From contig CAMVJF010000115.1 of NCBI GenBank assembly GCA_947167725.1, positions 1 to 5,867 of the forward strand: a stretch of 5,867 bases of DNA, in the 5' to 3' direction. This stretch comes from an uncultured Clostridia bacterium (lineage in GTDB: Bacteria; Bacillota; Clostridia; Oscillospirales; Oscillospiraceae). Made by a program: the position numbers and the translations under genes. Below, piece by piece: positions 1 through 4,994 of the stretch; positions within the stretch are counted from its first letter, which is position 1, and each line of letters begins with the position of its first letter. The notes under the pieces were generated by a model that was not told where the DNA came from, did no database searches, and was given only the letters and a program-made list of their open reading frames with translations.

Positions 1-157
1 TCGTGACGATCTCGGTCTTGGTCGGCAGGGGGATGGGGCCGGAGACCTTGGCGTCCGTGCGCTTGGCGGCCTCGACGATGGTCTCGGCGGCCTTGTCGAT
101 CAGCTGATGATCGTAAGCCTTGAGGCGGATGCGGATCATGTTTTTGTTGCTTGCCAT
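1..157 (-). CDS. rpsJ: 30S ribosomal protein S10, N-terminal part (cut by window edge)
   Basis: S10 is a small-subunit ribosomal protein of the 30S head; its extended loop packs into the rRNA, and in many bacteria it also takes part in transcription antitermination with NusB. The 52 visible residues start MASNKNMIRIRLKAYDHQLI and continue through a segment ending in PIPLPTKTEIVT. This matches the S10 N-terminus, with the RIRLKAYDH and GPIPLPT signatures. About half of the usual ~103 residues is present; the rest lies beyond position 1. The start at 157 is supported by an AAGGAG site 9 nt upstream; a second Met (residue 7) has no such site. rpsJ normally heads the S10 operon (rpsJ-rplC-rplD...), and the long promoter-linked leader here fits that role. 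Identification is near certain. Confidence 0.96.
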   Translation of the reverse strand, partial: MASNKNMIRIRLKAYDHQLIDKAAETIVEAAKRTDAKVSGPIPLPTKTEIVT

Positions 158-273
158 GGTGATTTTCTCCTTTTTCGTACGTGTTGGGACGGCATTGGGA
201 CCCGTCCTTCGGACCTGCGTACGGATGAGACCAAATTCCTGTACACACAACCGTGCGTATCAGACCACGTCCG
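158..273 (-). promoter_or_regulatory. Distal rpsJ leader, between terminator and start codon
   Basis: No gene is visible here. On the minus-strand RNA, GGACGG (207-202) can pair with CCGTCC (192-187) around a 9-nt loop. The segment at 207-204 can instead pair with 214-211 (GTCC with GGAC, 3-nt loop), so the two are mutually exclusive. The GGACGG hairpin lies about 15 nt upstream of the Shine-Dalgarno sequence and does not cover it. A second layer of control is possible but not shown. Confidence 0.3.
167..172 (-). promoter_or_regulatory. Ribosome binding site of rpsJ
   Basis: AAGGAG read on the minus strand, 9 nt before the ATG at 157. It selects the first Met over the internal Met at residue 7. 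Confidence 0.85.
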
Positions 274-302
274 AAAAACAAACCGGCTCGTTTCAAGCCG
301 GT
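274..302 (-). terminator. Intrinsic terminator inside the rpsJ leader (candidate attenuator)
   Basis: On the minus strand a perfect 7-bp stem, ACCGGCT paired with AGCCGGT (302-296 with 288-282), closes a 7-nt loop. It is followed directly by TTGTTTTT (281-274). This is a complete Rho-independent terminator. It lies about 170 nt downstream of the rpsJ promoter and about 115 nt upstream of the rpsJ start codon, with no gene between. It therefore probably controls how much transcription enters the S10 operon rather than ending an upstream gene. A CCGGT segment at 337-333 could pair with the 5' arm as a 5-bp anti-terminator, but this pairing is weak. Confidence 0.7.
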
Positions 303-339
303 CGATCCTCCGTCCATGCGATATACGCGTGTACCGGAT

Positions 340-409
340 AGGTTTCTTCCCGCCCGATTGTGTGTCCGAACAGCGGCCGGACACCGGACATACTCCACGG
401 AAGTTACCT
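340..409 (-). ncRNA. Structured 5' leader element upstream of rpsJ (candidate ribosomal-protein-binding leader)
   Basis: On the minus-strand transcript three nested helices can be drawn by eye. The outer one pairs AGGTAACTTCC (409-399) with GGAAGAAACCT (350-340), as 4 bp plus 5 bp around a symmetric AA/AA internal loop. The middle one pairs GTCCG (389-385) with CGGGC (356-352), including one G-U pair. The inner one pairs GTGTCCG (384-378) with CGGACAC (368-362) around a 9-nt loop. A 5-nt bulge separates the last two on the 3' side. The element lies between a strong promoter and an intrinsic terminator, the usual place for a sensing domain. In E. coli the S10 operon leader is bound by L4, and terminator-linked ribosomal-protein leaders are common in Bacillota. 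The ligand here is inference, and no covariation could be checked. Confidence 0.55.
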
Positions 410-478
410 TGTGTTTTCAACAAGCAATCTCCCGCTTCCTCGCAGTGCGTGCGCATACTTCTTCGCGCGCGCTTGAAT

Positions 479-507
479 AATATAACAGAGCGGTAACAGA
501 AAGTCAA
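479..507 (-). promoter_or_regulatory. Sigma-A type promoter of the rpsJ (S10) operon
   Basis: On the minus strand TTGACT (507-502) and TATATT (484-479) are separated by exactly 17 nt, each one base from consensus. Upstream, roughly 508-575, the strand is rich in A-tracts, as expected for an UP element at a ribosomal protein promoter. Transcription would start near 472, giving a leader of about 315 nt before the rpsJ ATG. Confidence 0.82.
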
Positions 508-600
508 GCGTTTTTTCGTGATTTTCGCAGAATTTTTCTCTTTATTTTTGTTGATCTCTACAAATTGATTTTTTCATCCGAAACGCTCTGTATCTTGTGC

Positions 601-760
601 CGGATCTCCTCCGCCGCGGGGCTCTCTACGCGCCGTAGAGCCGTCCTCCCGCGCGCTCTCCTCCGCCGGAGCGGGAGAGTAGAGCGCCGTTTTCACGGCG
701 TAGCTTGCCTTTCCCGCGCCGCCGGGGATAAGCTTTAGGCGGCGCGGAGACGCGCCGCCC
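601..760. repeat. GC-rich hairpin cluster between rpsJ and degV
   Basis: This intergenic stretch holds several nearly perfect palindromes. CTCTACG 624-630 pairs with 634-640. GCGCTCT 653-659 pairs with 681-687. CGCCGT 685-690 pairs with 695-700. The segment 738-747 can pair either with 714-723 (10 bp) or, using 738-746, with 751-759 (9 bp with a GAGA loop). None is followed by a T-run on either strand, so they do not look like standard terminators. It may be the degV 5' leader or a dispersed intergenic palindromic element. Short open frames on the minus strand here are low-complexity and lack ribosome binding sites; I see no gene. Confidence 0.5.
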
Positions 761-792
761 AAGAAAGAAAGGAAACCCGGACCACGGATTTC

Positions 793-800
793 GGAGGTGA
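793..800 (+). promoter_or_regulatory. Ribosome binding site of degV
   Basis: GGAGGTGA, full complementarity to the 16S rRNA tail, placed immediately before ACG-ATG at 804. It fixes the degV start. Confidence 0.88.
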
Positions 801-803
801 ACG

Positions 804-1664
804 ATGAGCTTTACCATTATGACCGACAGCGCGGCCAATCTGCCGCAGGCGTATCTGAAACGCCACCGCATCCCCTGCATCTCCTATTCCTTCCTCGTCG
901 ACGGGAGAGAGCCGGAGGAGCGGAGCTTTGACGCCAAACGCTTTTACGACGGCATGCGTGCCGGCAGGCGGGTCACGACCTCGCAGATCCCGCCGCAGCG
1001 CTACGCCGATTTTTTCCGCGCCGAGCTTGAAGCGGGGCGCGATATCCTCTTCGTCGGCATGTCCTCGGGCATCAGCGGCTCGTTCCAGTCCGCGAGCCTC
1101 GCGGCGTCGGAGCTGCGTGAGGCCTATCCCGGCCGGAAGCTGCGCCTTGTCGACGCGCTTGGCGCCTCGCTCGGCGAGGGCCTGCTTGTGATCGACGCGG
1201 TGCGCTGCCGCGCCGCGGGACGCACGCTCGACGAGACGGCCGACCGTCTGCTGGGCCGCCGCTACGGCGTATGCCAGGTCTTCACGGTCGACGATCTGCA
1301 GTATCTCAAGCGCGGCGGGCGGCTGTCGAACCTCGCGGCCGCGGTCGGCGCCGTCCTGCAGATCAAGCCGCTGCTCAAGGGCGACCGCGAGGGCAGGATC
1401 GTCTGCTTTGACAAGATCCGCGGCCGCCGCCGCGCGATCGAGGCCATGGCCGAGAGCTTCCGCCGCTATGCCGACGAGGGCCCTCAGACCGTCGGCATCG
1501 CCCACGCCGACTGCCCGGCCGACGCCGATCTGCTGACGCGGCTGCTGCGCGCGATCCGCGGCGATCTTGAGATCGTCACAGTCTGCTACGAGCCCGTGAC
1601 CGGCTCTCACGTCGGCCCCGGCACGCTCGCGCTCTTTTTCAGCGGCGCTCCCGCCTTCCGCTGA
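804..1664 (+). CDS. DegV family (FakB-like) fatty-acid-binding protein
   Basis: DegV/FakB proteins hold a fatty acid in a buried pocket and present its carboxylate to the kinase FakA, which makes acyl phosphate for phospholipid synthesis. The 286 residues match the usual family length of about 280-290. Visible family marks, in order: TDSAANLP (7-14); TTSQIPP (58-64), the loop with the Thr/Ser that contacts the carboxylate; SSGISGSFQSA (87-97); LKRGGRLS (168-175); KPLL...GRI (188-199); KIRGRRRA (204-211) with the conserved Arg; and GSHVGPGTLALFF (267-279) with His269. The protein is soluble, with no signal peptide. The start is set by a strong ribosome binding site. No FakA-like kinase gene is visible nearby, which is common because genomes often carry several scattered degV copies. 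The gene is monocistronic: it is divergent from rpsJ, convergent with the lysR-like gene, and followed by a strong terminator. Fatty-acid preference cannot be read from sequence. Confidence 0.93.
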   Translation: MSFTIMTDSAANLPQAYLKRHRIPCISYSFLVDGREPEERSFDAKRFYDGMRAGRRVTTSQIPPQRYADFFRAELEAGRDILFVGMSSGISGSFQSASLAASELREAYPGRKLRLVDALGASLGEGLLVIDAVRCRAAGRTLDETADRLLGRRYGVCQVFTVDDLQYLKRGGRLSNLAAAVGAVLQIKPLLKGDREGRIVCFDKIRGRRRAIEAMAESFRRYADEGPQTVGIAHADCPADADLLTRLLRAIRGDLEIVTVCYEPVTGSHVGPGTLALFFSGAPAFR

Positions 1665-1680
1665 TCCCGCCGCGAAGCGG

Positions 1681-1720
1681 AAGGAAAGCGCCCCGGCCTG
1701 GCCGGGGCGCTTTCCTTTTT
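1681..1720 (+). terminator. Intrinsic terminator of degV
   Basis: A 17-bp perfect stem (1681-1697 with 1701-1717), GC-rich with a CTG loop, is followed by a T-run ending at 1720. It lies 16 nt after the degV stop. On the opposite strand the hairpin is followed by TTCCGC rather than a T-run, so it should work mainly for degV. Confidence 0.92.
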
Positions 1721-1795
1721 ACAGGCTTCGCCGGGAGAGGAGCGGTCGCGCGCAGCGAGACGGAAGGGGTCTCCTCTCCGGGACGGCCCCCTCGC

Positions 1796-2056
1796 TCAAT
1801 CGTCCTTTCTCACGCGCTCTTTGAGCGCCTCGGCCTCGCGGAGCAGCGCGCCCGCGCCCTCGTACAGGCGCTGTCCCGCCCCGGTGAGGGCGAAGCGGTG
1901 GCGGTCGCGCTCGCAGAGCTTCACGCCGAGCTCCCGCTCGAGCGCGCTGACGGCGCGGCTGATCGAGGAGTGGCTCTTATACAGCCGCTTCGCCGCGGCG
2001 CTGAAGCTCCCGGTCTCGCAGAGCGCAACGAAGTCGCGCAGCCCTTCGAGCTCCAT
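1796..2056 (-). CDS. Standalone LysR-type helix-turn-helix protein (no effector domain)
   Basis: The 86 residues align with only the N-terminal part of LysR-type regulators. The pattern MELEGLRDFVALCETGSFSA, then AAKRLYKSHSSISRAVSALE and RELGVKLCER, is the winged helix-turn-helix (about residues 18-50). It is followed by LTGAGQRLYEGAG and a charged helix to the end (about 57-84), which in full-length regulators is the dimerising linker helix. The effector-binding domain of about 200 residues is absent, and the 120 bases beyond the stop cannot hold it. The ATG lies one base after the cdd stop (TGA-G-ATG) and no Shine-Dalgarno sequence is visible, so translation probably depends on coupling to cdd. 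It may be a genuine minimal DNA-binding protein or the intact stump of a truncated regulator; the helix-turn-helix shows no damage. LCER replaces the more usual LFER. Target genes are unknown. Confidence 0.82.
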   Translation of the reverse strand: MELEGLRDFVALCETGSFSAAAKRLYKSHSSISRAVSALERELGVKLCERDRHRFALTGAGQRLYEGAGALLREAEALKERVRKDD

Positions 2057-2057
2057 C

Positions 2058-2438
2058 TCAGAAGTTGAAGGTCGCCGGCAGCAGCTCGGAGAGCTTGTAG
2101 CTGACGTAGCGGCCGCCGGCGCGGGCGCAGAGCACCTCCATATTCGGAGAAAACTCCGTGAGGAACTGGCGGCAGGCGCCGCAGGGCGTGCACCAGTTCT
2201 CGCTGTCGGCGTAGATGGCGATGCGTTTGAAGCTGCGGTGTCCCTCGCTGACGGCCTTGCAGCAGGCGGTGCGCTCGGCGCAGATGGTGCTGCCGAGGGC
2301 GGCGTTTTCGACGTTGCAGCCGGTATAGACCGTGCCGTCGTCGCACTCCAGCGCCGCGCCGACCGGGAAGCGGGAATAGGGCACGTAGGCGTTCATCGAG
2401 GCCTCCTTGGCCTTGGACATCAGTTCTCTGTCGGTCAT
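2058..2438 (-). CDS. cdd: Cytidine deaminase
   Basis: Hydrolytically deaminates cytidine and deoxycytidine to uridine and deoxyuridine in pyrimidine salvage; cytosolic. The 126 residues fit the short, homotetrameric class. Visible marks: PYSRFPVGAAL (20-30); GCNVENA (40-46), with Asn42 and Glu44 for ribose binding; CAERTA (53-58), with zinc ligand Cys53 and catalytic Glu55; and PCGACRQFL (85-93), with zinc ligands Cys86 and Cys89. All catalytic residues are present. The first Met is chosen because a GGAGG site lies 8 nt upstream; Met7 and Met15 have none. The gene follows the solute-binding lipoprotein gene by 34 nt and is followed one base later by the LysR-like gene, so it sits inside a minus-strand operon. 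No other pyrimidine salvage gene is in view. Confidence 0.95.
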   Translation of the reverse strand: MTDRELMSKAKEASMNAYVPYSRFPVGAALECDDGTVYTGCNVENAALGSTICAERTACCKAVSEGHRSFKRIAIYADSENWCTPCGACRQFLTEFSPNMEVLCARAGGRYVSYKLSELLPATFNF

Positions 2439-2446
2439 TTTTCTCT

Positions 2447-2451
2447 CCTCC
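2447..2451 (-). promoter_or_regulatory. Ribosome binding site of cdd
   Basis: GGAGG on the minus strand, 8 nt before the ATG at 2438, within the 34-nt gap after the preceding gene. It favours the first of three possible Met starts. Confidence 0.8.
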
Positions 2452-2472
2452 GTATGCTTGTTCTCTTTTCCT

Positions 2473-4098
2473 TCAGCTCAGGTCGATCTCCCAGTTCTCA
2501 AAGCCGTAGAGCGGGTTGCCCGCGTTGGCGTCCACGCCCTTGACCACGCCGCGGTGCGTGATGATCTGCTGCTTTTCGAAGGCCAGCGGGATGAGCGCCG
2601 CTTCCTGGCTCAGATAGTAGCAGAAGCCGTAGTAGGCGTTCGCGCGGCCCGCGTCCGCCGCGGCGAGGTAGTTGTTGATATAGGTCTCATAGGCCGGATC
2701 GCGAGAATTGGTATAGTTGATGTTCGTCTTTTCGTTGTCCTCATCGCGCACCTGCAGCAGCTCGGTCATGTCGAAGTCGTTGCGCAGCTTGACCTCGCCG
2801 TAATACATGTCGTACTTCACGCTGCGGTTCTCGCCGATCTCGACCTCTCCCTCCTCGAGCGCCTTGAGATAATCCTCCCAGCCCAGCTCGTAGATCTTCA
2901 GCTCGATGCCGATGCTCCGCAGATCCTGCTTGAGCTTCTGCACCATGCCGGCTTTCGCGCTCGAGTCGCTGCAGAGGATGATCGTCAGCGTAAGATCGCC
3001 CACGCCGCTCATGCTGTCGAAGAAGCCGTTGTTGTCCGCATCCTTCACGCCGAAGTTCTGCAGGATCGTTTTGCACTTTTCGAGATTGAAGCTCAGCGAA
3101 TCGGCCAGTTCTGTCGGATAGGCGGCGCAGGTCGGATACATCGGCACCGCGGCGGCCACGCCGTTGCCGTGCAGCATCTCGTTGGCGAGGTATTCCCGGT
3201 CGAAGGCGAACTCCAGCGCCTGGCGCACGTTGTTGTAGCGGCAGGACTCGCTCTCCACGTTGAAGGCGACGAAGTGCATGTTCGTCGTGGCGAAGGTACG
3301 CGTCTCGTTCGAGCTGGCGTAGCCGAGGTTGGTGTAGCTGCTCGGGTCGTTAACGATCACGTCGATGTAGGAGTCCTCAAAGGCGGCGATGATGTCCTCG
3401 GCCGTGGAGTATTCCTTGAGATAGATCACGTCCACGGGCAGATGGTCATAGCCGTTGTGCCCGTTGAAGGCCAGGAGCTGCGTGCCGTCCTCGTTGAACA
3501 TGTACGGGCCGCTGCCCATCGGGTGGGCGTCGCCGTTCGTGCCGACCTTGACCACCGGGATGTTGAGCAGCTTGATGAACTGCTTGTTCGGGATGCCGAG
3601 CGCGACGATGAGCTGCGTCTCGGTCCAGGACACGCCCTTGACGCTGGCGAAGCGTCCGGTGAAGCGGTCGGAGTTGATGCAGTACTCCAGCGACATGCGC
3701 AGGTCGTTGCCGCGCACGGGCGTGCCGTCGTGGAAGACGTGGGTCGTGTCATAGGTCAGGGTCCAGGTCTTGCCGTCCTCCGAACAGTTCCACTCGGTGA
3801 TCAGGCCGGCCCCGTCGATCACCTCGAAGTTGTTGTCGATCTCAACGAGGTTTTCGTAGACCAGCGAGCAGATCAGCTGGTTGGAGTGGTTCGTCGCGAC
3901 CGAGGGGATGAAGCTGTAGTTGCTGTTGGAGTTGAGCGAGAACACATGGTCCGCCGCATAGCCCTTCTCGATATCCCTGCCGCCCGTGGAAACGTAATCT
4001 CCGTTCTGGCCGCTGTCCCGCGCGCCGCAGCCCGCCGTGACGAACAGGGCCGCCGCGGCGAGGACGAGGGCAAGGGCTTTTTTGATCGTTGTCTTCAT
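2473..4098 (-). CDS. ABC transporter substrate-binding lipoprotein, family 5 (oligopeptide/dipeptide type)
   Basis: A 541-residue solute receptor of the OppA/DppA family (SBP_bac_5), anchored outside the membrane. The N-terminus has KTTIKK, a hydrophobic stretch (8-20) and TAGC ending at Cys24, which would be lipidated; the -3 position is Thr, a little off the usual Leu/Val. Family marks: WTLTYDTTHVFHDGTP (112-127), followed by NDLRMSLEYC; MGSGPYMF (194-201); VRQALEFAFDRE (291-302); and DADNNGFFD (353-361), an acidic loop common in the family. Length is normal. The ligand cannot be told from sequence; peptides are typical, but nickel, sugars and other solutes are known. No permease or ATPase gene follows, so the receptor is an orphan locally. 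The start lies 4 nt after the pgeF stop, with GGAGAGG overlapping the pgeF end, suggesting coupled translation. Confidence 0.9.
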   Translation of the reverse strand: MKTTIKKALALVLAAAALFVTAGCGARDSGQNGDYVSTGGRDIEKGYAADHVFSLNSNSNYSFIPSVATNHSNQLICSLVYENLVEIDNNFEVIDGAGLITEWNCSEDGKTWTLTYDTTHVFHDGTPVRGNDLRMSLEYCINSDRFTGRFASVKGVSWTETQLIVALGIPNKQFIKLLNIPVVKVGTNGDAHPMGSGPYMFNEDGTQLLAFNGHNGYDHLPVDVIYLKEYSTAEDIIAAFEDSYIDVIVNDPSSYTNLGYASSNETRTFATTNMHFVAFNVESESCRYNNVRQALEFAFDREYLANEMLHGNGVAAAVPMYPTCAAYPTELADSLSFNLEKCKTILQNFGVKDADNNGFFDSMSGVGDLTLTIILCSDSSAKAGMVQKLKQDLRSIGIELKIYELGWEDYLKALEEGEVEIGENRSVKYDMYYGEVKLRNDFDMTELLQVRDEDNEKTNINYTNSRDPAYETYINNYLAAADAGRANAYYGFCYYLSQEAALIPLAFEKQQIITHRGVVKGVDANAGNPLYGFENWEIDLS

Positions 4099-4102
4099 CT
4101 GT

Positions 4103-4903
4103 TTACCTCTCCGGCAGGACGATGGCGGCCGCCTGGCTGCCGCGCCTGCCCTTTGTATAGCGGTGGGACCAGTATTTGTCGTGGCTGCAGACCGTACATT
4201 CCCCGGACAGGTCGACGTTTTCCTCCCGCAGTCCGAGCTGCGTGAGCCGCCGCTTGTTCGCCGCGCGCAGGTCCACGAGCGTCTTGCCGTCCGCGCGCCG
4301 GACGAAGAGCCCCCCGGTCTCGCCGCCGAGATACCGCGCGACGGCCTGCGGCACGTCGTCGTCCGTCTCGAAGCAGCAGCGCCCGATGGCGGGGCCGAGG
4401 GCGCAGCAGATGCGCCCGCGCGCCGCGCCGAGCGACTCCATCGCCTCCACGGCGTTTTTGAGGATGTCCCCCACCGAGCTGCGCCAGCCGCAGTGCACCG
4501 CGGCGATCACGCCCGCCTCCCCGTCGCAGAGGAGCGCCGGCACACAGTCCGCCGTGAAGCACATCAGCGGCATGCCGCGCACGGCGGTCACAATGCCGTC
4601 GGCCTCATAGGGGACGTGCGAGAGACAGACGTGGCGGTCTTCCTCCGTCACGATCCGCACCGCCGTGCCGTGCACCTGTCTGGTGACGGCGGCGTCGTCG
4701 ATGCCCGCGCCCATCAGCGCGCAGACGCGCCGGTAGTTCTCGCGCACGGCCTCCGGATCGTCGCCCCGGTTCGAGCCGAGGTTGAGCGAGGAAAAGATCC
4801 CCTCGCTCACGCCGCCGTACCGCGTCGTGAAGGCGTGCTTCACGGCGATCACGCTCGAGCTCATATAGATCAGGCCGTTTTCGTTGTGTTCGGTAAATGC
4901 CAT
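4103..4903 (-). CDS. pgeF: Peptidoglycan editing factor PgeF (YfiH, multicopper-oxidase-like/laccase domain family)
   Basis: A 266-residue member of the YfiH/DUF152 family. E. coli YfiH has been shown to correct wall precursors in which L-Ser replaces L-Ala on UDP-MurNAc. Relatives, including human LACC1/FAMIN, have purine nucleoside phosphorylase and adenosine deaminase activity, so the cellular substrate here is open. Family marks: HAFTTRYGGVS (23-33), SLNLG (39-43), QVHG (76-79), YEADGIVT (99-106), TADCVP (117-122), AVHCGWR (135-141), LGPAIGRCCFE (169-179), and the C-terminal CTVCSHDKYWSHR (236-248). The metal ligands His78, Cys120 and His137 are all present with family-like spacing. It is cytosolic, with no signal peptide. 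A GGAG 7 nt upstream supports the start. It is first in the compact minus-strand gene group and lies 91 nt downstream of secA. Confidence 0.93.
   Translation of the reverse strand: MAFTEHNENGLIYMSSSVIAVKHAFTTRYGGVSEGIFSSLNLGSNRGDDPEAVRENYRRVCALMGAGIDDAAVTRQVHGTAVRIVTEEDRHVCLSHVPYEADGIVTAVRGMPLMCFTADCVPALLCDGEAGVIAAVHCGWRSSVGDILKNAVEAMESLGAARGRICCALGPAIGRCCFETDDDVPQAVARYLGGETGGLFVRRADGKTLVDLRAANKRRLTQLGLREENVDLSGECTVCSHDKYWSHRYTKGRRGSQAAAIVLPER
4106..4112 (-). promoter_or_regulatory. Ribosome binding site of the substrate-binding protein gene
   Basis: GGAGAGG on the minus strand, ending right at the pgeF TAA stop and 7 nt before the ATG at 4098. The site lies within the last codons of pgeF, so the two genes must be on one mRNA. 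Confidence 0.75.
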
Positions 4904-4910
4904 CGTTTTT

Positions 4911-4914
4911 CTCC
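4911..4914 (-). promoter_or_regulatory. Ribosome binding site of pgeF
   Basis: GGAG on the minus strand, 7 nt before the ATG at 4903, in the secA-pgeF gap. That gap (4904-4994) also holds two small hairpins (4981-4985 with 4991-4995, and 4967-4971 with 4977-4981). They lack a T-run, so no terminator or clear promoter is recognised there. Confidence 0.72.
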
Positions 4915-4994
4915 GGATCTTTCCTTGCCGCCCGTCCTGCCGCGCCTGCCTTCAGCGCGCGGGCGTCCGGGCCGCTCCCGGCGGCGTAAAGCCG

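Noticed and set aside
107..507. Overlapping open frames on both strands over the rpsJ leader
   Set aside because: They have no ribosome binding sites, show composition unlike proteins, and coincide with a promoter, stems and a terminator on the minus strand.
565..596. Possible degV promoter, TTGATT (565-570) with TGTATC (589-594) or TATCTT (591-596)
   Set aside because: The -10 boxes match poorly and the spacing is 18 or 20 nt. A degV promoter probably lies in this AT-rich block, but I cannot place it.
574..880. Short minus-strand frames (62 and 84 codons) in the hairpin cluster upstream of degV
   Set aside because: Their translations mirror the palindromes, and no Shine-Dalgarno sequence or known motif is present.
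735..1610. A 291-codon minus-strand frame antisense to degV
   Set aside because: Low-complexity Ala/Arg-rich translation with no motifs, opposite a gene whose DegV signatures are complete.
1734..1779. Hairpin GGAGAGGAG (1734-1742) with CTCCTCTCC (1771-1779) as terminator of the minus-strand operon
   Set aside because: The arms pair over 9 bp, but the loop is 28 nt and no T-run follows on the minus strand. How the operon ends is unclear.
3022..3048. DADNNGFFD in the lipoprotein as an EF-hand or dockerin calcium site
   Set aside because: A similar acidic Asp/Asn-Gly loop is common in family 5 binding proteins, and there is no second repeat, so it is no evidence of a special calcium or cellulosome role.
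2407..4245. A 612-codon open frame on the plus strand, antisense to the lipoprotein and cdd genes
   Set aside because: Its translation is Val/Ala/Arg/His/Asp-rich with no recognisable domain, it starts inside cdd antisense, and the opposite strand has clear family 5 receptor motifs. It is a shadow produced by GC-rich codon use.
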